A stretch of 64,000 bases of DNA from Salinicola halophyticus (GCF_003206695.1 NZ_PZJN01000010.1:62001-126000); one strand, 5' to 3'; shown: positions 1-8,392, counted from the stretch's first letter. Numbers and translations are program-made. Notes: generated from the sequence alone by a model not told the origin.

Positions 1-482
1 ATGGCCCGGTGAAAGACGTAGTCTTCATGACGCGCCTGACTACCCGAATCGCAGGCGGCCAGAAACTGTTCATGAGCCGCCTGCATCGCTGCCACGTTTT
101 CCGGCGTGCGTCGTTCGGCAGCCAGCGACGCGGCCTGGGAATCCAGCGTCATGCGCAGTTCCAGCACGTGCAGAATATCTTCCACCGTGTTGGCGCTGAT
201 GCGCCTGGCCGGGAATTGATGCTCGGGGGCAGAACGCAGAACGCGCGTGCCGATACCCCGACGCGTCTCGACCAGCCCCATCGACTTGAGATGGGCAATC
301 GCCTCGCGCACTGCGGTCCGGCTGACGCCGAACATGTCGCACAGTTGGCTCTCGGTCGGCAACTTGTCCCCCACCGCGATGCGACCCTGAGTGATCAGAG
401 CCTCCAACTGCCGGGCAATCTGGCGCGAAAGACTCTCCTGAGAGGAGATGCGCTTGATCTCCCAAGCCTGGGTCTGCTCCAT
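1..482 (-). CDS. GntR/FadR-family transcriptional regulator (partial, C-terminus off the left edge)
   Basis: DNA-binding repressor, probably of the adjacent uronate/aldarate genes. About 160 residues are visible. The N-terminal winged helix-turn-helix carries the family signatures GDKLPTESQL and FGVSRTAVREAIA, followed by the wing (VETRRGIGTRV) and the start of an alpha-helical FCD ligand-binding domain (ILHVLELRMTLDSQAASLAA). FadR-subfamily members of this kind often sense sugar acids. The gene lies downstream of udh on the same strand and may be the last gene of the TRAP-udh operon. The ATG at 482 is the only start that keeps the complete HTH without a long unmatched extension. The specific ligand is inferred from neighbours only. 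Confidence 0.9.
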   Translation of the reverse strand, partial: MEQTQAWEIKRISSQESLSRQIARQLEALITQGRIAVGDKLPTESQLCDMFGVSRTAVREAIAHLKSMGLVETRRGIGTRVLRSAPEHQFPARRISANTVEDILHVLELRMTLDSQAASLAAERRTPENVAAMQAAHEQFLAACDSGSQARHEDYVFHRA

Positions 483-508
483 CGTGCTGCCTACCTTATT
501 GAATGTCT

Positions 509-517
509 TGTCCGACA
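509..517. promoter_or_regulatory. Short inverted repeat TGTC-C-GACA upstream of the GntR gene
   Basis: A TGTC/GACA palindrome with one central base lies 27 bp upstream of the GntR-family start codon. FadR-type regulators commonly bind sites of the form TnGTnnnACnA, and TTGTCCGACAC here fits except for the last base. An autoregulatory site is possible, but a 9-bp palindrome is weak evidence. Confidence 0.3.
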
Positions 518-598
518 CGGAATCTGTGATCGCCCTGCGCTGTCATTGCGGTAAAACGTTCGAGACAGCATACCAGTTTGATCCATCCAGGCACGGGA

Positions 599-1408
599 TC
601 ACGTTTCGTCGTCGGGATGCCCCAGGGTCACGAACTTGCCGCCCTGATAGATGACGGCCGGGTCATTCGGATCCTGCGGGGACGCTGCCGCTTCGGCCTC
701 GACTTCGGCTCGCCACGGCGCCGAGCTCTCCTGCGGCGCCCAGCCCAGAAACTGGGCATGACGGTTGTCCCACCATTGCTCGTCGTTGTCGGAGACGCCG
801 TAAATCACGGTGTAACCCAGCTTGGGTGCCGTGAACGCGCGCTCGAGTAGCGTGACGAAGTCCTGCACGCCCAGCCAGGTTGCCAGCATGCGGGTATCCT
901 TGGGCTTGGGAAAGCAGGAGCCGATGCGCACGCTAAGCGTCTCGATCGCGAATTTATCGAAGTAGAGACTCGCCAGATCCTCGCCGAAGCACTTGGAGAC
1001 GCCATAGAGCGAATCCGGCCGACGCGCTACCTGGGTATCGATTCTTGTCGTGCGCGGATAGTAGCCGATGGTGTGGTTCGAGCTGGCGAACACGATGCGC
1101 GGCTTGCCCTGCTTGCGCGCGGCCTCATAGAGGTTGTAGGCCCCGATGATATTGGCCTGCAGGATCCCTTCCCACGGTTTTTCCACCGAGATACCGCCGA
1201 GGTGAACGATACCGTCGCAGCCGCTGACGAGTTCTTCCACCGCTGACGCGTCGGCCAGATCGCAGCTGACGATCTCCTCGTGCGTCTCGGCATCATTGAT
1301 CGCCTCGATGTCAGACAGGCGAACTTGATGGGCCAGCTTCGAGAGATACGGACGGATAGCCTGCCCCACGCCACCGGCGGCGCCGGTCACCAATAATCGA
1401 TTCAGCAT
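599..1408 (-). CDS. udh: Uronate dehydrogenase (NAD-dependent)
   Basis: Oxidises D-glucuronate or D-galacturonate to the corresponding aldaro-lactone with NAD+, the first step of the oxidative uronate pathway. The 269-residue short-chain (extended SDR) protein has the Rossmann motif GAAGGVG at residues 9-15, the catalytic YGVSK (Tyr135, Lys139) and stretches I recognise as characteristic of Agrobacterium-type Udh, for example CDGIVHLGGISVEKP and VFASSNHTIGYYP. It follows the TRAP transporter genes by 64 bp on the same strand, so import and oxidation are probably co-expressed. The two aldarate dehydratases a few kb away supply the next step, which strongly supports the assignment. Confidence 0.95.
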   Translation of the reverse strand: MLNRLLVTGAAGGVGQAIRPYLSKLAHQVRLSDIEAINDAETHEEIVSCDLADASAVEELVSGCDGIVHLGGISVEKPWEGILQANIIGAYNLYEAARKQGKPRIVFASSNHTIGYYPRTTRIDTQVARRPDSLYGVSKCFGEDLASLYFDKFAIETLSVRIGSCFPKPKDTRMLATWLGVQDFVTLLERAFTAPKLGYTVIYGVSDNDEQWWDNRHAQFLGWAPQESSAPWRAEVEAEAAASPQDPNDPAVIYQGGKFVTLGHPDDET

Positions 1409-1472
1409 GTTTGGGTCTTCTCCTGATTGAGTGAGATGTCGAATGATCCAAAGGCCGGAGTGCCTTACCGAA

Positions 1473-2753
1473 TCACTGCAGCAACTCGGGCAAGGTCAGC
1501 GAGATGGCCGGCACGTAGGTGACCAGCATCAACACCACGAACAACGCCAGATAGAACGGCCAGATGGTCTTCACTGTCTGTTCGATCTTGATGCCGCCGA
1601 TCGCGCTACCGACGAACAGACACCCACCAACCGGCGGCGTGCACAGCCCGATGCCCAGATTCATCATCATCAGGATGCCGAACTGGATCGGGTCCATGCC
1701 GAACTGCTGCGCCACCGGCAGAAAGATCGGCGTGCAGATCAGAATCAGCGGCGCCATGTCCATGATCATGCCCAGCGCCAATAGCAGCAGATTGAGCATC
1801 AGCAACACGACAATGGGATTATCGGAGAAAGAGGTCAGCGCGTTGGCCAGCATTTCCGGCACGTTATACAGCGCCAGCAGATACGAAAACGCCGAGGCAC
1901 AGCCGACCAGAATCATCACCAGCGCGGTCGTCTTGACCGCCTGATAGACCGCCTTCTTGAATGAGGCCCAGCGAAGCTCGCGATAGACCAGCCCGGTGAC
2001 GACGATGGCATAGATGGCGCCGAACGCGCCGGATTCGGTCACCGTGAGGATCCCGGACAGTACACCCCCGACGATGATCACCGCGGTCAACAGCCCCGGC
2101 AAGGACGCGATAAAGCTGATCAACAGCGCGTACCACCCCGGGAAGGGTTCGCCCCCGTAGCCGCGTTTGACCGCTACCAGATAGGCCGCCACCGCCAGCG
2201 CCAGACACATCAGAATGCCGGGGACGATACCCGCGACGAAAAGCTGGGTGACCGAAATGCCCCCACCGGCTGCCACCGCGTAGAGAATCATGTTGTGGCT
2301 GGGCGGAATCACGACGCCGGCGATGGAAGACGTCACCGTCACGTTGACTGCGTAGTCGGTGTCGTAGCCTTTCTCCTTCATCACCGGAATCAGGATCGAG
2401 CCCAGCGCAGACGTATCGGCGACCGCGGATCCGGAAATGCCGCCGAACAGCATCGAAGAGGTCACGTTGACCATCCCCAGACCACCGCGGACACGCCCGA
2501 CGGCTGCCGAGGCGAAGCGGACCAGACGTGTCGAGATGCCGCCGTGCAACATCAGCTCGCCGGCAAAGATGAAGAACGGAATCGCCAACAACGAGAACAC
2601 CGAAATGCCGGAAACGATTCGCTGGAATCCCACGAAGAGCGGCAATCCCTCGTAGAGGAACGTCACGATCGAAGCCAGACCCACCGCAAACGCGATCGGT
2701 GCGCCTACGATCAGCCCGAGAAGAAAGACGCCGAAAAGAATGGCTAGTCCCAT
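1473..2753 (-). CDS. dctM: TRAP transporter large permease subunit (DctM family)
   Basis: Large membrane subunit of a tripartite ATP-independent periplasmic transporter. It forms the Na+-coupled transport channel in the inner membrane. The 426-residue protein is almost entirely hydrophobic (about 12 predicted membrane segments) with DctM features such as FFIFAGELMLHGG, GGISGSAVADTSALGS and CTPPVGGCLFVG. An upstream in-frame start would add 34 residues overlapping the small-subunit gene. The ATG at 2753 gives the normal DctM N-terminus (MGLAILFGVFLLGLIVG) and sits 4 bp after the dctQ stop. With udh next door the likely substrates are hexuronates; this is inference from context. Confidence 0.93.
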   Translation of the reverse strand: MGLAILFGVFLLGLIVGAPIAFAVGLASIVTFLYEGLPLFVGFQRIVSGISVFSLLAIPFFIFAGELMLHGGISTRLVRFASAAVGRVRGGLGMVNVTSSMLFGGISGSAVADTSALGSILIPVMKEKGYDTDYAVNVTVTSSIAGVVIPPSHNMILYAVAAGGGISVTQLFVAGIVPGILMCLALAVAAYLVAVKRGYGGEPFPGWYALLISFIASLPGLLTAVIIVGGVLSGILTVTESGAFGAIYAIVVTGLVYRELRWASFKKAVYQAVKTTALVMILVGCASAFSYLLALYNVPEMLANALTSFSDNPIVVLLMLNLLLLALGMIMDMAPLILICTPIFLPVAQQFGMDPIQFGILMMMNLGIGLCTPPVGGCLFVGSAIGGIKIEQTVKTIWPFYLALFVVLMLVTYVPAISLTLPELLQ

Positions 2754-2757
2754 GATG

Positions 2758-3279
2758 TCAGCTCCCTGCCCGGCCGGTGCGCGTGATGCGTTGAATGAGA
2801 TTGGCGCAGGTGAAGACCACCAGAAGCACGCCACAAGCGACCAGAGGCGCAGCACGCCAGCTCTCGGAAAGCCCGATCATCGGGATCGGTCGGCCTGCAT
2901 TGCTCAGCATCATCAGCCACCCCTGCCAAGCCATGAACCCTCCGAAAAGCAGCACGAATCCGTCGGAAATGGCATGCATGATCACGCGCGGAATTCTGGG
3001 CGCGCCCTCGCGCAGAAAGTCGATGCTCAGGTGAGAATTGAACCGGACGCCGGCGCCTGCACCCAGGCAAGTGATATAGACCACAATCAACAGCGAGGAC
3101 TGCTCGATCCAGGTCGGCGTGTCATTGAGCACGTAACGACCAAACACCAGCCATCCGAAAGAAAAAATCAAGAACACCAGTAATACGCCTGCAACGATCA
3201 GACACAAACGCGCCAGACCGTCCAGCAACCTGTCTGGCAACGCATCGGAATTGGCAGACGAATTCGGGACGTTATCCAC
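2758..3279 (-). CDS. dctQ: TRAP transporter small permease subunit (DctQ family)
   Basis: Small membrane subunit that pairs with DctM in the inner membrane. It is 173 residues long, typical of DctQ, with four hydrophobic segments and the family-typical second segment ending in FGRYVLNDTPTWIEQ. It lies between the binding-protein gene and dctM, almost touching dctM (4 bp). A strong hairpin separates it from the binding-protein gene upstream. No unusual residues are seen. Confidence 0.92.
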   Translation of the reverse strand: MDNVPNSSANSDALPDRLLDGLARLCLIVAGVLLVFLIFSFGWLVFGRYVLNDTPTWIEQSSLLIVVYITCLGAGAGVRFNSHLSIDFLREGAPRIPRVIMHAISDGFVLLFGGFMAWQGWLMMLSNAGRPIPMIGLSESWRAAPLVACGVLLVVFTCANLIQRITRTGRAGS

Positions 3280-3313
3280 GATGGGTTTCCCTGATTGATG
3301 TCGGAGACAAACA

Positions 3314-3340
3314 ACGGACCCCCGAAGATCGGGGGTCCGT
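3314..3340 (-). terminator. Intercistronic hairpin between dctP and dctQ
   Basis: A perfect 12-bp inverted repeat (arms 3314-3325 and 3329-3340, ACGGACCCCCGA/TCGGGGGTCCGT, 3-nt loop) lies just after the dctP stop codon on the transcribed strand and is followed by a moderately U-rich run (TGTTTGTCT). It is inside the operon, so it most likely acts as a partial terminator or 3'-end stabiliser. Either would give more periplasmic binding protein than membrane subunits. Confidence 0.8.
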
Positions 3341-3354
3341 CACGATTGAAGGGT

Positions 3355-4359
3355 TTACTGGGTATTGCGAATGTCGTCGATCAGCGATTCGAGGTCGGGG
3401 TGCTTCTTGATGAATGCCTGATAGATCGGCTCCATGCGCTTCTGGAATGCTGCCTTGTCCTCTACCTCGTTGACCTTGACGCCAGCCGCCTCGACCTTCT
3501 CGCGGCTCTCCTTCGCCCCTTTCTCCCACAGTTCCCGCTGCTCTTTGGCCGCATTTTCCGCCGCCGTACGCACGATGGATTGATCCTCGTCAGACAGCTC
3601 TTCCCAGCTGGATTTTGCGACACACAGGCACTCGGGGATGATCAGGTGACCGGTCTCGGAGTAGTACTTGGCAACCTCGTAATGGTTGCTGGATTCGAAT
3701 GATGGGAAATTGTTCTCGGCACCGTCGATGACGCCGGTCTTGAGCGATTGAAACACCTCGCCGTAGGACATCGGCGTGGCGTTGCCGCCCAGCGCATCGA
3801 CCATGTCCACGTAGAGGTCATTGTTCATGACGCGCAGCTTGAGCCCTTTCACGTCATCCGGTTCATTGATGGCATGATCGGTATTGTAAAAACTACGAGC
3901 ACCGGAGCCGAACCACGACAGCGCAATCAAATCCTTTTCCGCCAGGGCATCCGCAAAACGCTGGCCGATCTTTCCATCCATCACGCGATACATCTGGTCG
4001 ACGCTGTTGAACAGAAAGGGCAGAGACAACACGTCGGTTTCGGGCACGATGGGACCCATCGGCCCCATATTGAAATTACCGAAATCCAGAGCGCCGCTAC
4101 GGGCCTGATCGATGGCATCGGGCTGATCACCCAGTACCGCATTGTTGTAGATGCGGGGATTGATTCGTCCGTCGGTATTCTTGGAAACTTCCTCGTCGAA
4201 CGATTTCAATGCCACAGAGTTGGGATAGCCGTCAGGATGCACGTTCCACCCCCGCCAATCTTCCGCATGCGCGGGAAAGGCCGCGACGGATAGCGCCCCG
4301 GCGACGGCTACAGCAGGTAAGGAAGCGGAAATATTGTTCCAGAAACGTTGTGTCATCAT
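3355..4359 (-). CDS. dctP: TRAP transporter solute-binding protein (DctP family)
   Basis: Periplasmic receptor that delivers substrate to the DctQM membrane complex. The 334-residue precursor has a signal peptide (residues 1-32, ending in AAFPAHA) and DctP-fold motifs: LKLRVMNNDLY with the family's conserved substrate-carboxylate-binding Arg, and GVIDGAENNFPSFESS. It is first in the operon dctP-dctQ-dctM-udh. Two adjacent ATG codons (4359 and 4356) are possible starts; the second has the better spacing to the GGGAG ribosome-binding site. Hexuronate specificity is inferred from udh. Confidence 0.93.
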   Translation of the reverse strand: MMTQRFWNNISASLPAVAVAGALSVAAFPAHAEDWRGWNVHPDGYPNSVALKSFDEEVSKNTDGRINPRIYNNAVLGDQPDAIDQARSGALDFGNFNMGPMGPIVPETDVLSLPFLFNSVDQMYRVMDGKIGQRFADALAEKDLIALSWFGSGARSFYNTDHAINEPDDVKGLKLRVMNNDLYVDMVDALGGNATPMSYGEVFQSLKTGVIDGAENNFPSFESSNHYEVAKYYSETGHLIIPECLCVAKSSWEELSDEDQSIVRTAAENAAKEQRELWEKGAKESREKVEAAGVKVNEVEDKAAFQKRMEPIYQAFIKKHPDLESLIDDIRNTQ

Positions 4360-4595
4360 ATGACTCCCTCGCTTGATTCAAGCGAATTGTGATTATCGAA
4401 ACGTAGGATGCCATACATCATACTTGCCCAATATTAGACTTTGGAATTGACGGCCAAGCCGTCGGGGATCAAAGCATGATAAGTATTAGTTTTTTCTTTA
4501 AATCATCTTAAAAACAACGAAATAGCGCCGACACCAACCGGCCTTTAGCGACGCCGCACGTTGACGTCGGCCTACCCTGAAACGCGCTCGACGAG
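4360..4595 (-). promoter_or_regulatory. Upstream region of the dctPQM-udh operon
   Basis: This 236-bp non-coding stretch is AT-rich around 4480-4520 and should hold the TRAP operon promoter. A perfect 6-3-6 palindrome (GACGGC-CAA-GCCGTC) sits at 4449-4463, about 90 bp upstream of dctP. A sequence partly resembling the LacI-type sites of the dehydratase promoter (AATAGCGC) occurs near 4520. I cannot fix the -35/-10 boxes with confidence. Confidence 0.45.
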
Positions 4596-4596
4596 C

Positions 4597-4621
4597 AAAG
4601 AACAGCATCCCGAGATGCTGT
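4597..4621 (-). terminator. Intrinsic terminator downstream of gudD
   Basis: An 8-bp stem (ACAGCATC at 4602-4609, GATGCTGT at 4614-4621, 4-nt loop) on the minus strand is followed by TCTTTG. It lies 40 bp after the gudD stop codon. The U-run is short, so efficiency may be modest. Confidence 0.65.
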
Positions 4622-4660
4622 CCTAACGTATCGATATCGAGCCATGACCCCTGAACGGTT

Positions 4661-5995
4661 TTAACGCACCAGCGCCGGGCGCTTGGGATCGAACGACCAA
4701 CCGTCGATCAGGTACTGCATGGCCATCGCGTCGTTACGGCTTCGTACATCCAGCGTTTTATAAAGCGCGTGTGCTTGCGTCACCTGGGCCATGTCGAGCT
4801 TGATCCCCAGCCCCGGCGCTTTCGGAACGCTCAGCTTGCCGCCGCGGATCTGATAAGGCTCTTCGGTCAGGCGCTGACCGTCCTGCCAGATCCAGTGGGT
4901 ATCGATGGCCGTGATGTTACCGGGGCACGCCGCCGCCACGTGCGTCATCATCGCCAGCGAGACATCGAAGTGGTTGTTGGAGTGCGAGCCCCAGGTCATG
5001 CCCCACTCGTCACACAGCTCACCGACCATCACCGCACCCTGCATGGTCCAGAAATGGCAGTCCGCCAGCGGAATATCGACGGCGTTGAGCGCCACCGCGT
5101 ACTGCAGCTGCTTGAAATCGGTGGCGATCATGTTGGTTGCCGTCGGCAGCCCGGTCCGCTTCTTGAACTCGGCCATCACCTCACGCCCGGACCAGCTCTC
5201 TTCCTGGCCACAGGGATCCTCGGCATAGCTGAGAAGATGCTTGATCGGATCGAGAATCCTGACCGCCTCGTCGAGTTTCCACGCCCCATTGGGGTCCAGC
5301 GTCAACCGGGCTTCGGGGAAGGCGTCGTGCAGTGCTCGGATGCAATCGGCCTCCTCTTCGCCGCGCAGCACACCTCCCTTGAGCTTGAAGTCCTTGAAGC
5401 CGTAGCGTTCATAGGCCGCCTTGGCCAGGTTGGCTACCGAATCCGGGGTCAGCGCTTCCCGGCGACGAACCTCATCCCAGGCGTCGACCGGGTCTCGAGG
5501 CTTGGGATACGGCAGGTCGGTCTTGTCGGGATCCCCGAGCAGGAACAGATAGCCCAACGCCTCGACCTCGTCGCGCTGACGACCGAAGCGACCCAGCAGA
5601 TCGGCGACCGGCTGACCCAGCGTCTGACCGTAAAGATCGAACAGGGCCGATTCGATGGCAGTCAACACGTGGACGGCGACGCGCAGATCGAAGGTCTGAC
5701 GGCCCCTCTCCTCGCGGCCGTTACCGGCCAGCAGCAATCGCGAGCGATTGAGCGTCTGCTTGACCTCGTTGACTCTCGAGCCTTCGACCAGCGAACGACA
5801 CTGTTCCAGGCCTTTGAGAATACCTTCGCTGGACGGAATCTCGCCGACGCCCTGGTTGCCGGCATCGTCTTCGAGAATCAGCAGACAGCGAATGAACCAG
5901 GGCGCATGGCCACCGCTCAGGTTGAGCAGGAAGCTGTCGTACCCGGCGACCGGCATCACGGTCATCTTGGTCACTTTGGGGAAACTCATGTTCAT
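4661..5995 (-). CDS. gudD: Glucarate dehydratase
   Basis: Enolase-superfamily enzyme that dehydrates D-glucarate (and often L-idarate) to 5-keto-4-deoxyglucarate in the cytoplasm. Its 444 residues closely follow E. coli GudD: the KxK acid/base motif in KDFKLKGG (Lys204, Lys206), metal-ligand regions [16 protein letters not shown] and TATNMIATD, and the catalytic His in [10 protein letters not shown] (His338). The C-terminal [15 protein letters not shown] is also GudD-like. It follows the galactarate dehydratase by 19 bp. Met3 may be the true start, since it is better spaced from the GGAG site. The product would feed a KdgD or GarL-type branch, neither of which is adjacent. Confidence 0.95.
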   Translation of the reverse strand: MNMSFPKVTKMTVMPVAGYDSFLLNLSGGHAPWFIRCLLILEDDAGNQGVGEIPSSEGILKGLEQCRSLVEGSRVNEVKQTLNRSRLLLAGNGREERGRQTFDLRVAVHVLTAIESALFDLYGQTLGQPVADLLGRFGRQRDEVEALGYLFLLGDPDKTDLPYPKPRDPVDAWDEVRRREALTPDSVANLAKAAYERYGFKDFKLKGGVLRGEEEADCIRALHDAFPEARLTLDPNGAWKLDEAVRILDPIKHLLSYAEDPCGQEESWSGREVMAEFKKRTGLPTATNMIATDFKQLQYAVALNAVDIPLADCHFWTMQGAVMVGELCDEWGMTWGSHSNNHFDVSLAMMTHVAAACPGNITAIDTHWIWQDGQRLTEEPYQIRGGKLSVPKAPGLGIKLDMAQVTQAHALYKTLDVRSRNDAMAMQYLIDGWSFDPKRPALVR

Positions 5996-6014
5996 GCTCC
6001 AGATGACTTAGGGA

Positions 6015-7145
6015 TCAAGCTCGCTTGCCGAATTCGGCGCTATCGACCGTCCACTTGCGCGCCTGCTCGGTCAGCGTGATGCCCAGACCCGGGCGATCCG
6101 GCACCACCATGCGGCCGTCGCGCGTTTCCAGCCGCTCGTTGAACAACGGCTCCAGCCAGTCGAAGTGCTCGACCCAAGGCTCGGCGGGATAGGCGGCGGC
6201 CAGGTGAAGATGGATTTCCATCGCGAAGTGCGGCGCCAGCTGAAGGCCGGCGGCATCGGCCAGCGTCGCCAGCTTCAGGAACTGGGTAATCCCGCCGATA
6301 CGCGGCGCATCCGGCTGAATGATATCGGCGCTGCGGTGCTTGATCAGCTCCATATGTTCGCCCACGCTCGCCAGCATCTCGCCGGTCGCGATCGGGGTGT
6401 CCAGCGCCGCGGCCAACGCGGCATGCCCCTCGACGTCGTAGGCGTCCAGCGGCTCCTCGATCCACACCAGGTTGTACTGTTCCATGACGCGACCGAAGCG
6501 CAGCGCCGTCGCGCGGTCCCACTGTTGGTTGGCGTCGATCATCAGCGGCACATCGTCACCGAGATGCTTGCGCACGGCTTCGACACGCTGGAGATCGATC
6601 CGCATGTCGGGCTGGCCCACCTTGATCTTGACGCCCTTGATGCCGTTCTCCAGCGATCGCGTCGCGTTCTCCATGACCTCTTCGATCGGCGTATGCAGGA
6701 AGCCGCCGGAAGTGTTGTAGCACTGCACGGAATCGCGATGCGCGCCCAGCAGCTTGGCCAGTGGCAGACCCGCGCGCTTGGCCTTGAGATCCCACAGACC
6801 GACATCGACCGAGGCGATGGCCTGGGTCGACAGACCGCTACGCCCCACCGAGGCGCCGGCCCAGACCAGTTTCTGCCACAGCTTGCCGGTGTCGTTGGGA
6901 TCCTCGCCCAGAATCGCCGGGGCAATTTCCTTGGCATGGGCGAACTGGCCGTAGCCGCCGGCACGCTTGGAGTAGCTGAAACCGATGCCCTGATGACCAT
7001 CACGTGTTTCGATCTCGGTGAACAAAAACGAGACTTCGGTCATCGGCTTCTGACGTCCGGTCAGCACCTTGGCATCACTGATGGGCGTCGCCAGCGGCAA
7101 CAGCACGTGAGAGAAACGGATCCAGCTGATGGCATCGTTGGACAT
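6015..7145 (-). CDS. Galactarate / L-talarate dehydratase (enolase superfamily)
   Basis: Dehydrates meso-galactarate (and L-talarate) to 5-keto-4-deoxy sugar acid. The 376 residues match the Salmonella TalrD/GalrD group along their whole length: LPLATPISDAKVLTGRQKP near the N-terminus, the KxK motif GVKIKVG (Lys173, Lys175), metal-site regions MIDANQQWD, WIEEPLDAYD and IATGEM, and the catalytic His in APHFAMEIHLHL (His306). It is a different family from the E. coli GarD enzyme. First gene of a two-gene unit with gudD, so glucuronate and galacturonate products are both covered. Its promoter region carries the LacI- and GntR-type sites. Confidence 0.93.
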   Translation of the reverse strand: MSNDAISWIRFSHVLLPLATPISDAKVLTGRQKPMTEVSFLFTEIETRDGHQGIGFSYSKRAGGYGQFAHAKEIAPAILGEDPNDTGKLWQKLVWAGASVGRSGLSTQAIASVDVGLWDLKAKRAGLPLAKLLGAHRDSVQCYNTSGGFLHTPIEEVMENATRSLENGIKGVKIKVGQPDMRIDLQRVEAVRKHLGDDVPLMIDANQQWDRATALRFGRVMEQYNLVWIEEPLDAYDVEGHAALAAALDTPIATGEMLASVGEHMELIKHRSADIIQPDAPRIGGITQFLKLATLADAAGLQLAPHFAMEIHLHLAAAYPAEPWVEHFDWLEPLFNERLETRDGRMVVPDRPGLGITLTEQARKWTVDSAEFGKRA

Positions 7146-7204
7146 CGGACTACCTAATTGACGTGACTGAGAGGATGGCCTCCCGACTTGCCCGATAACG
7201 ATGA

Positions 7205-7218
7205 TGATTGCGCTATCA
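7205..7218. promoter_or_regulatory. LacI-type operator site 1
   Basis: The 14-bp sequence TGATTGCGCTATCA has the central CG and dyad layout typical of LacI-family operators. Read on the minus strand (TGATAGCGCAATCA) it differs by a single base from the site at 7249-7262. It lies between the dehydratase start codon and the LacI-family gene, 60-73 bp upstream of the galactarate dehydratase start. Confidence 0.65.
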
Positions 7219-7247
7219 CCGTGGCATCGAACATCTGATGGCTTGGA

Positions 7248-7275
7248 ATGTTAGCGCAATCAATTTGTATGACAA
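7248..7275 (-). promoter_or_regulatory. Candidate sigma-70 promoter of the dehydratase operon
   Basis: On the minus strand TTGTCA (7275-7270) and TAACAT (7253-7248) are separated by 16 bp, a reasonable -35/-10 pair about 100 bp upstream of the galactarate dehydratase gene. The GntR-type palindrome overlaps the -35 box and LacI-type site 2 overlaps the -10 box, which fits repression by both regulators. Inference from sequence only. Confidence 0.5.
7249..7262. promoter_or_regulatory. LacI-type operator site 2
   Basis: TGTTAGCGCAATCA matches site 1 (7205-7218, inverted) at 13 of 14 positions. The centres are 44 bp apart, close to four helical turns. It resembles the TGTTAGCGCTAACA-type operators of the GntR/LacI gluconate group. 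The likely ligand is the LacI-family protein encoded at 7361-8392. Confidence 0.65.
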
Positions 7276-7276
7276 A
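7264..7276. promoter_or_regulatory. GntR/FadR-type palindrome TTTGT-ATG-ACAAA
   Basis: A perfect 5-3-5 inverted repeat with the TnGTnnnACnA core preferred by FadR-subfamily regulators, one base beyond LacI-type site 2. The probable ligand is the GntR-family protein at the left edge of the window. Confidence 0.55.
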
Positions 7277-7360
7277 GCGCCTGCCAGTTAATTACGACCA
7301 AAGGATGACAATTTACTACCGCGCCATCGAAGGAGGCGCCGACGCGGCTCGGGCCGTCAT

Positions 7361-8392
7361 TCAGGTAGTGTCTCGATCGACGATCTCGAATCCGATATCC
7401 AGCGTTTGCCCCGCCCGTTGGAACGTCGGTTGCGCCATGCGCTGCAGCAGATGTTCGGCCGCACGCAGGCCGATGGCAGCCCCGTCGATACGCACGGTAC
7501 TCAACGCGGGAAAGCTGGCAGCGGCATAGCTGCTGTCGCCGAAGCCCATGATTGCCAACTCTTCCGGCACCGACAACCCGCGACTTTGCGCCTCCGCCAG
7601 AACGCCGAGGGCGAGGATATCCGAGCTGCAGACGATGGCGTCCAGCGAATGCTGATCGAGCAGTTCGGCGCTCTTTTCCCGCCCCCAGGGCATGCTCGAG
7701 GGCGTACCGACCTCTCGCAGCTGATACGCCCCTTCTCCTGCCCGTTCCAGTGCCGAGACGAAACCGGCGACACGCCGTCTGGCGCGAGAATCGTCGGCGC
7801 TGATGAGTCCGAAGCGACGACAGCCCCGCGACAGCAGATGCTCGGCCACGGCGCGGCCTACCGACTCGTGGGAGAAGCCGACCAGCATGTCCAGCGGATC
7901 ATCGGTCATGTCCCAGATCTCGACCAGCGGTACCTGGGCCGACTGGAGGCGCTGACGGGTCAGCGGCGAGTGGCGACAGCCGGTGAGAACAATTCCGTCA
8001 GGGCGGCGGCTCAGCACCGTCTCGAGAATCGTCTCTTCCTGTTCCGGGGTATAGCCGACCAGGCCCAGCAGCACCTGATAGCCCTGAGGCGACAGCGCAC
8101 CCATGACCGTCTGCACAACCTCGGCAAACAGTGAATGCGCGACCGTGGGCACTAGCAGCGCGACCAGCCGGCTTCGGCTCGAGGCCAGGGCACCGGCGAC
8201 TCGGTTGGGCACGTAGCCGGTCTCCAGCACCGCTTGCTGAACCCGCAGCCGCGTACTCTCGCTCACCAGTTCAGGCCGGTTGAGCGCACGCGACACCGTC
8301 ATCGGCGCCACGCCCGCAACGCGCGCCACATCGGTCAAGCGCGCGCTACCGGTCGAACGCGACGAGCGATATGTCCCGCCGCTATCGTCCAT
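7361..8392 (-). CDS. LacI-family transcriptional regulator
   Basis: Repressor with an N-terminal LacI HTH (LTDVARVAGVAPMTVSRALN, residues about 18-37, with the hinge-helix region around YVPNRVAGALASSRS) and a periplasmic-binding-protein-like effector domain. The 343-residue sequence resembles the gluconate-repressor GntR group of the LacI family. It lies immediately upstream of the aldarate dehydratase operon on the same strand, with two LacI-type sites in between, so control of these genes by an aldarate or keto-acid is likely but inferred. The ligand cannot be told from sequence. Confidence 0.92.
   Translation of the reverse strand: MDDSGGTYRSSRSTGSARLTDVARVAGVAPMTVSRALNRPELVSESTRLRVQQAVLETGYVPNRVAGALASSRSRLVALLVPTVAHSLFAEVVQTVMGALSPQGYQVLLGLVGYTPEQEETILETVLSRRPDGIVLTGCRHSPLTRQRLQSAQVPLVEIWDMTDDPLDMLVGFSHESVGRAVAEHLLSRGCRRFGLISADDSRARRRVAGFVSALERAGEGAYQLREVGTPSSMPWGREKSAELLDQHSLDAIVCSSDILALGVLAEAQSRGLSVPEELAIMGFGDSSYAAASFPALSTVRIDGAAIGLRAAEHLLQRMAQPTFQRAGQTLDIGFEIVDRDTT

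Noticed and set aside
2754-2855. 34-residue N-terminal extension of DctM
   Set aside because: It would overlap most of the end of dctQ; the ATG at 2753 gives the canonical DctM N-terminus.
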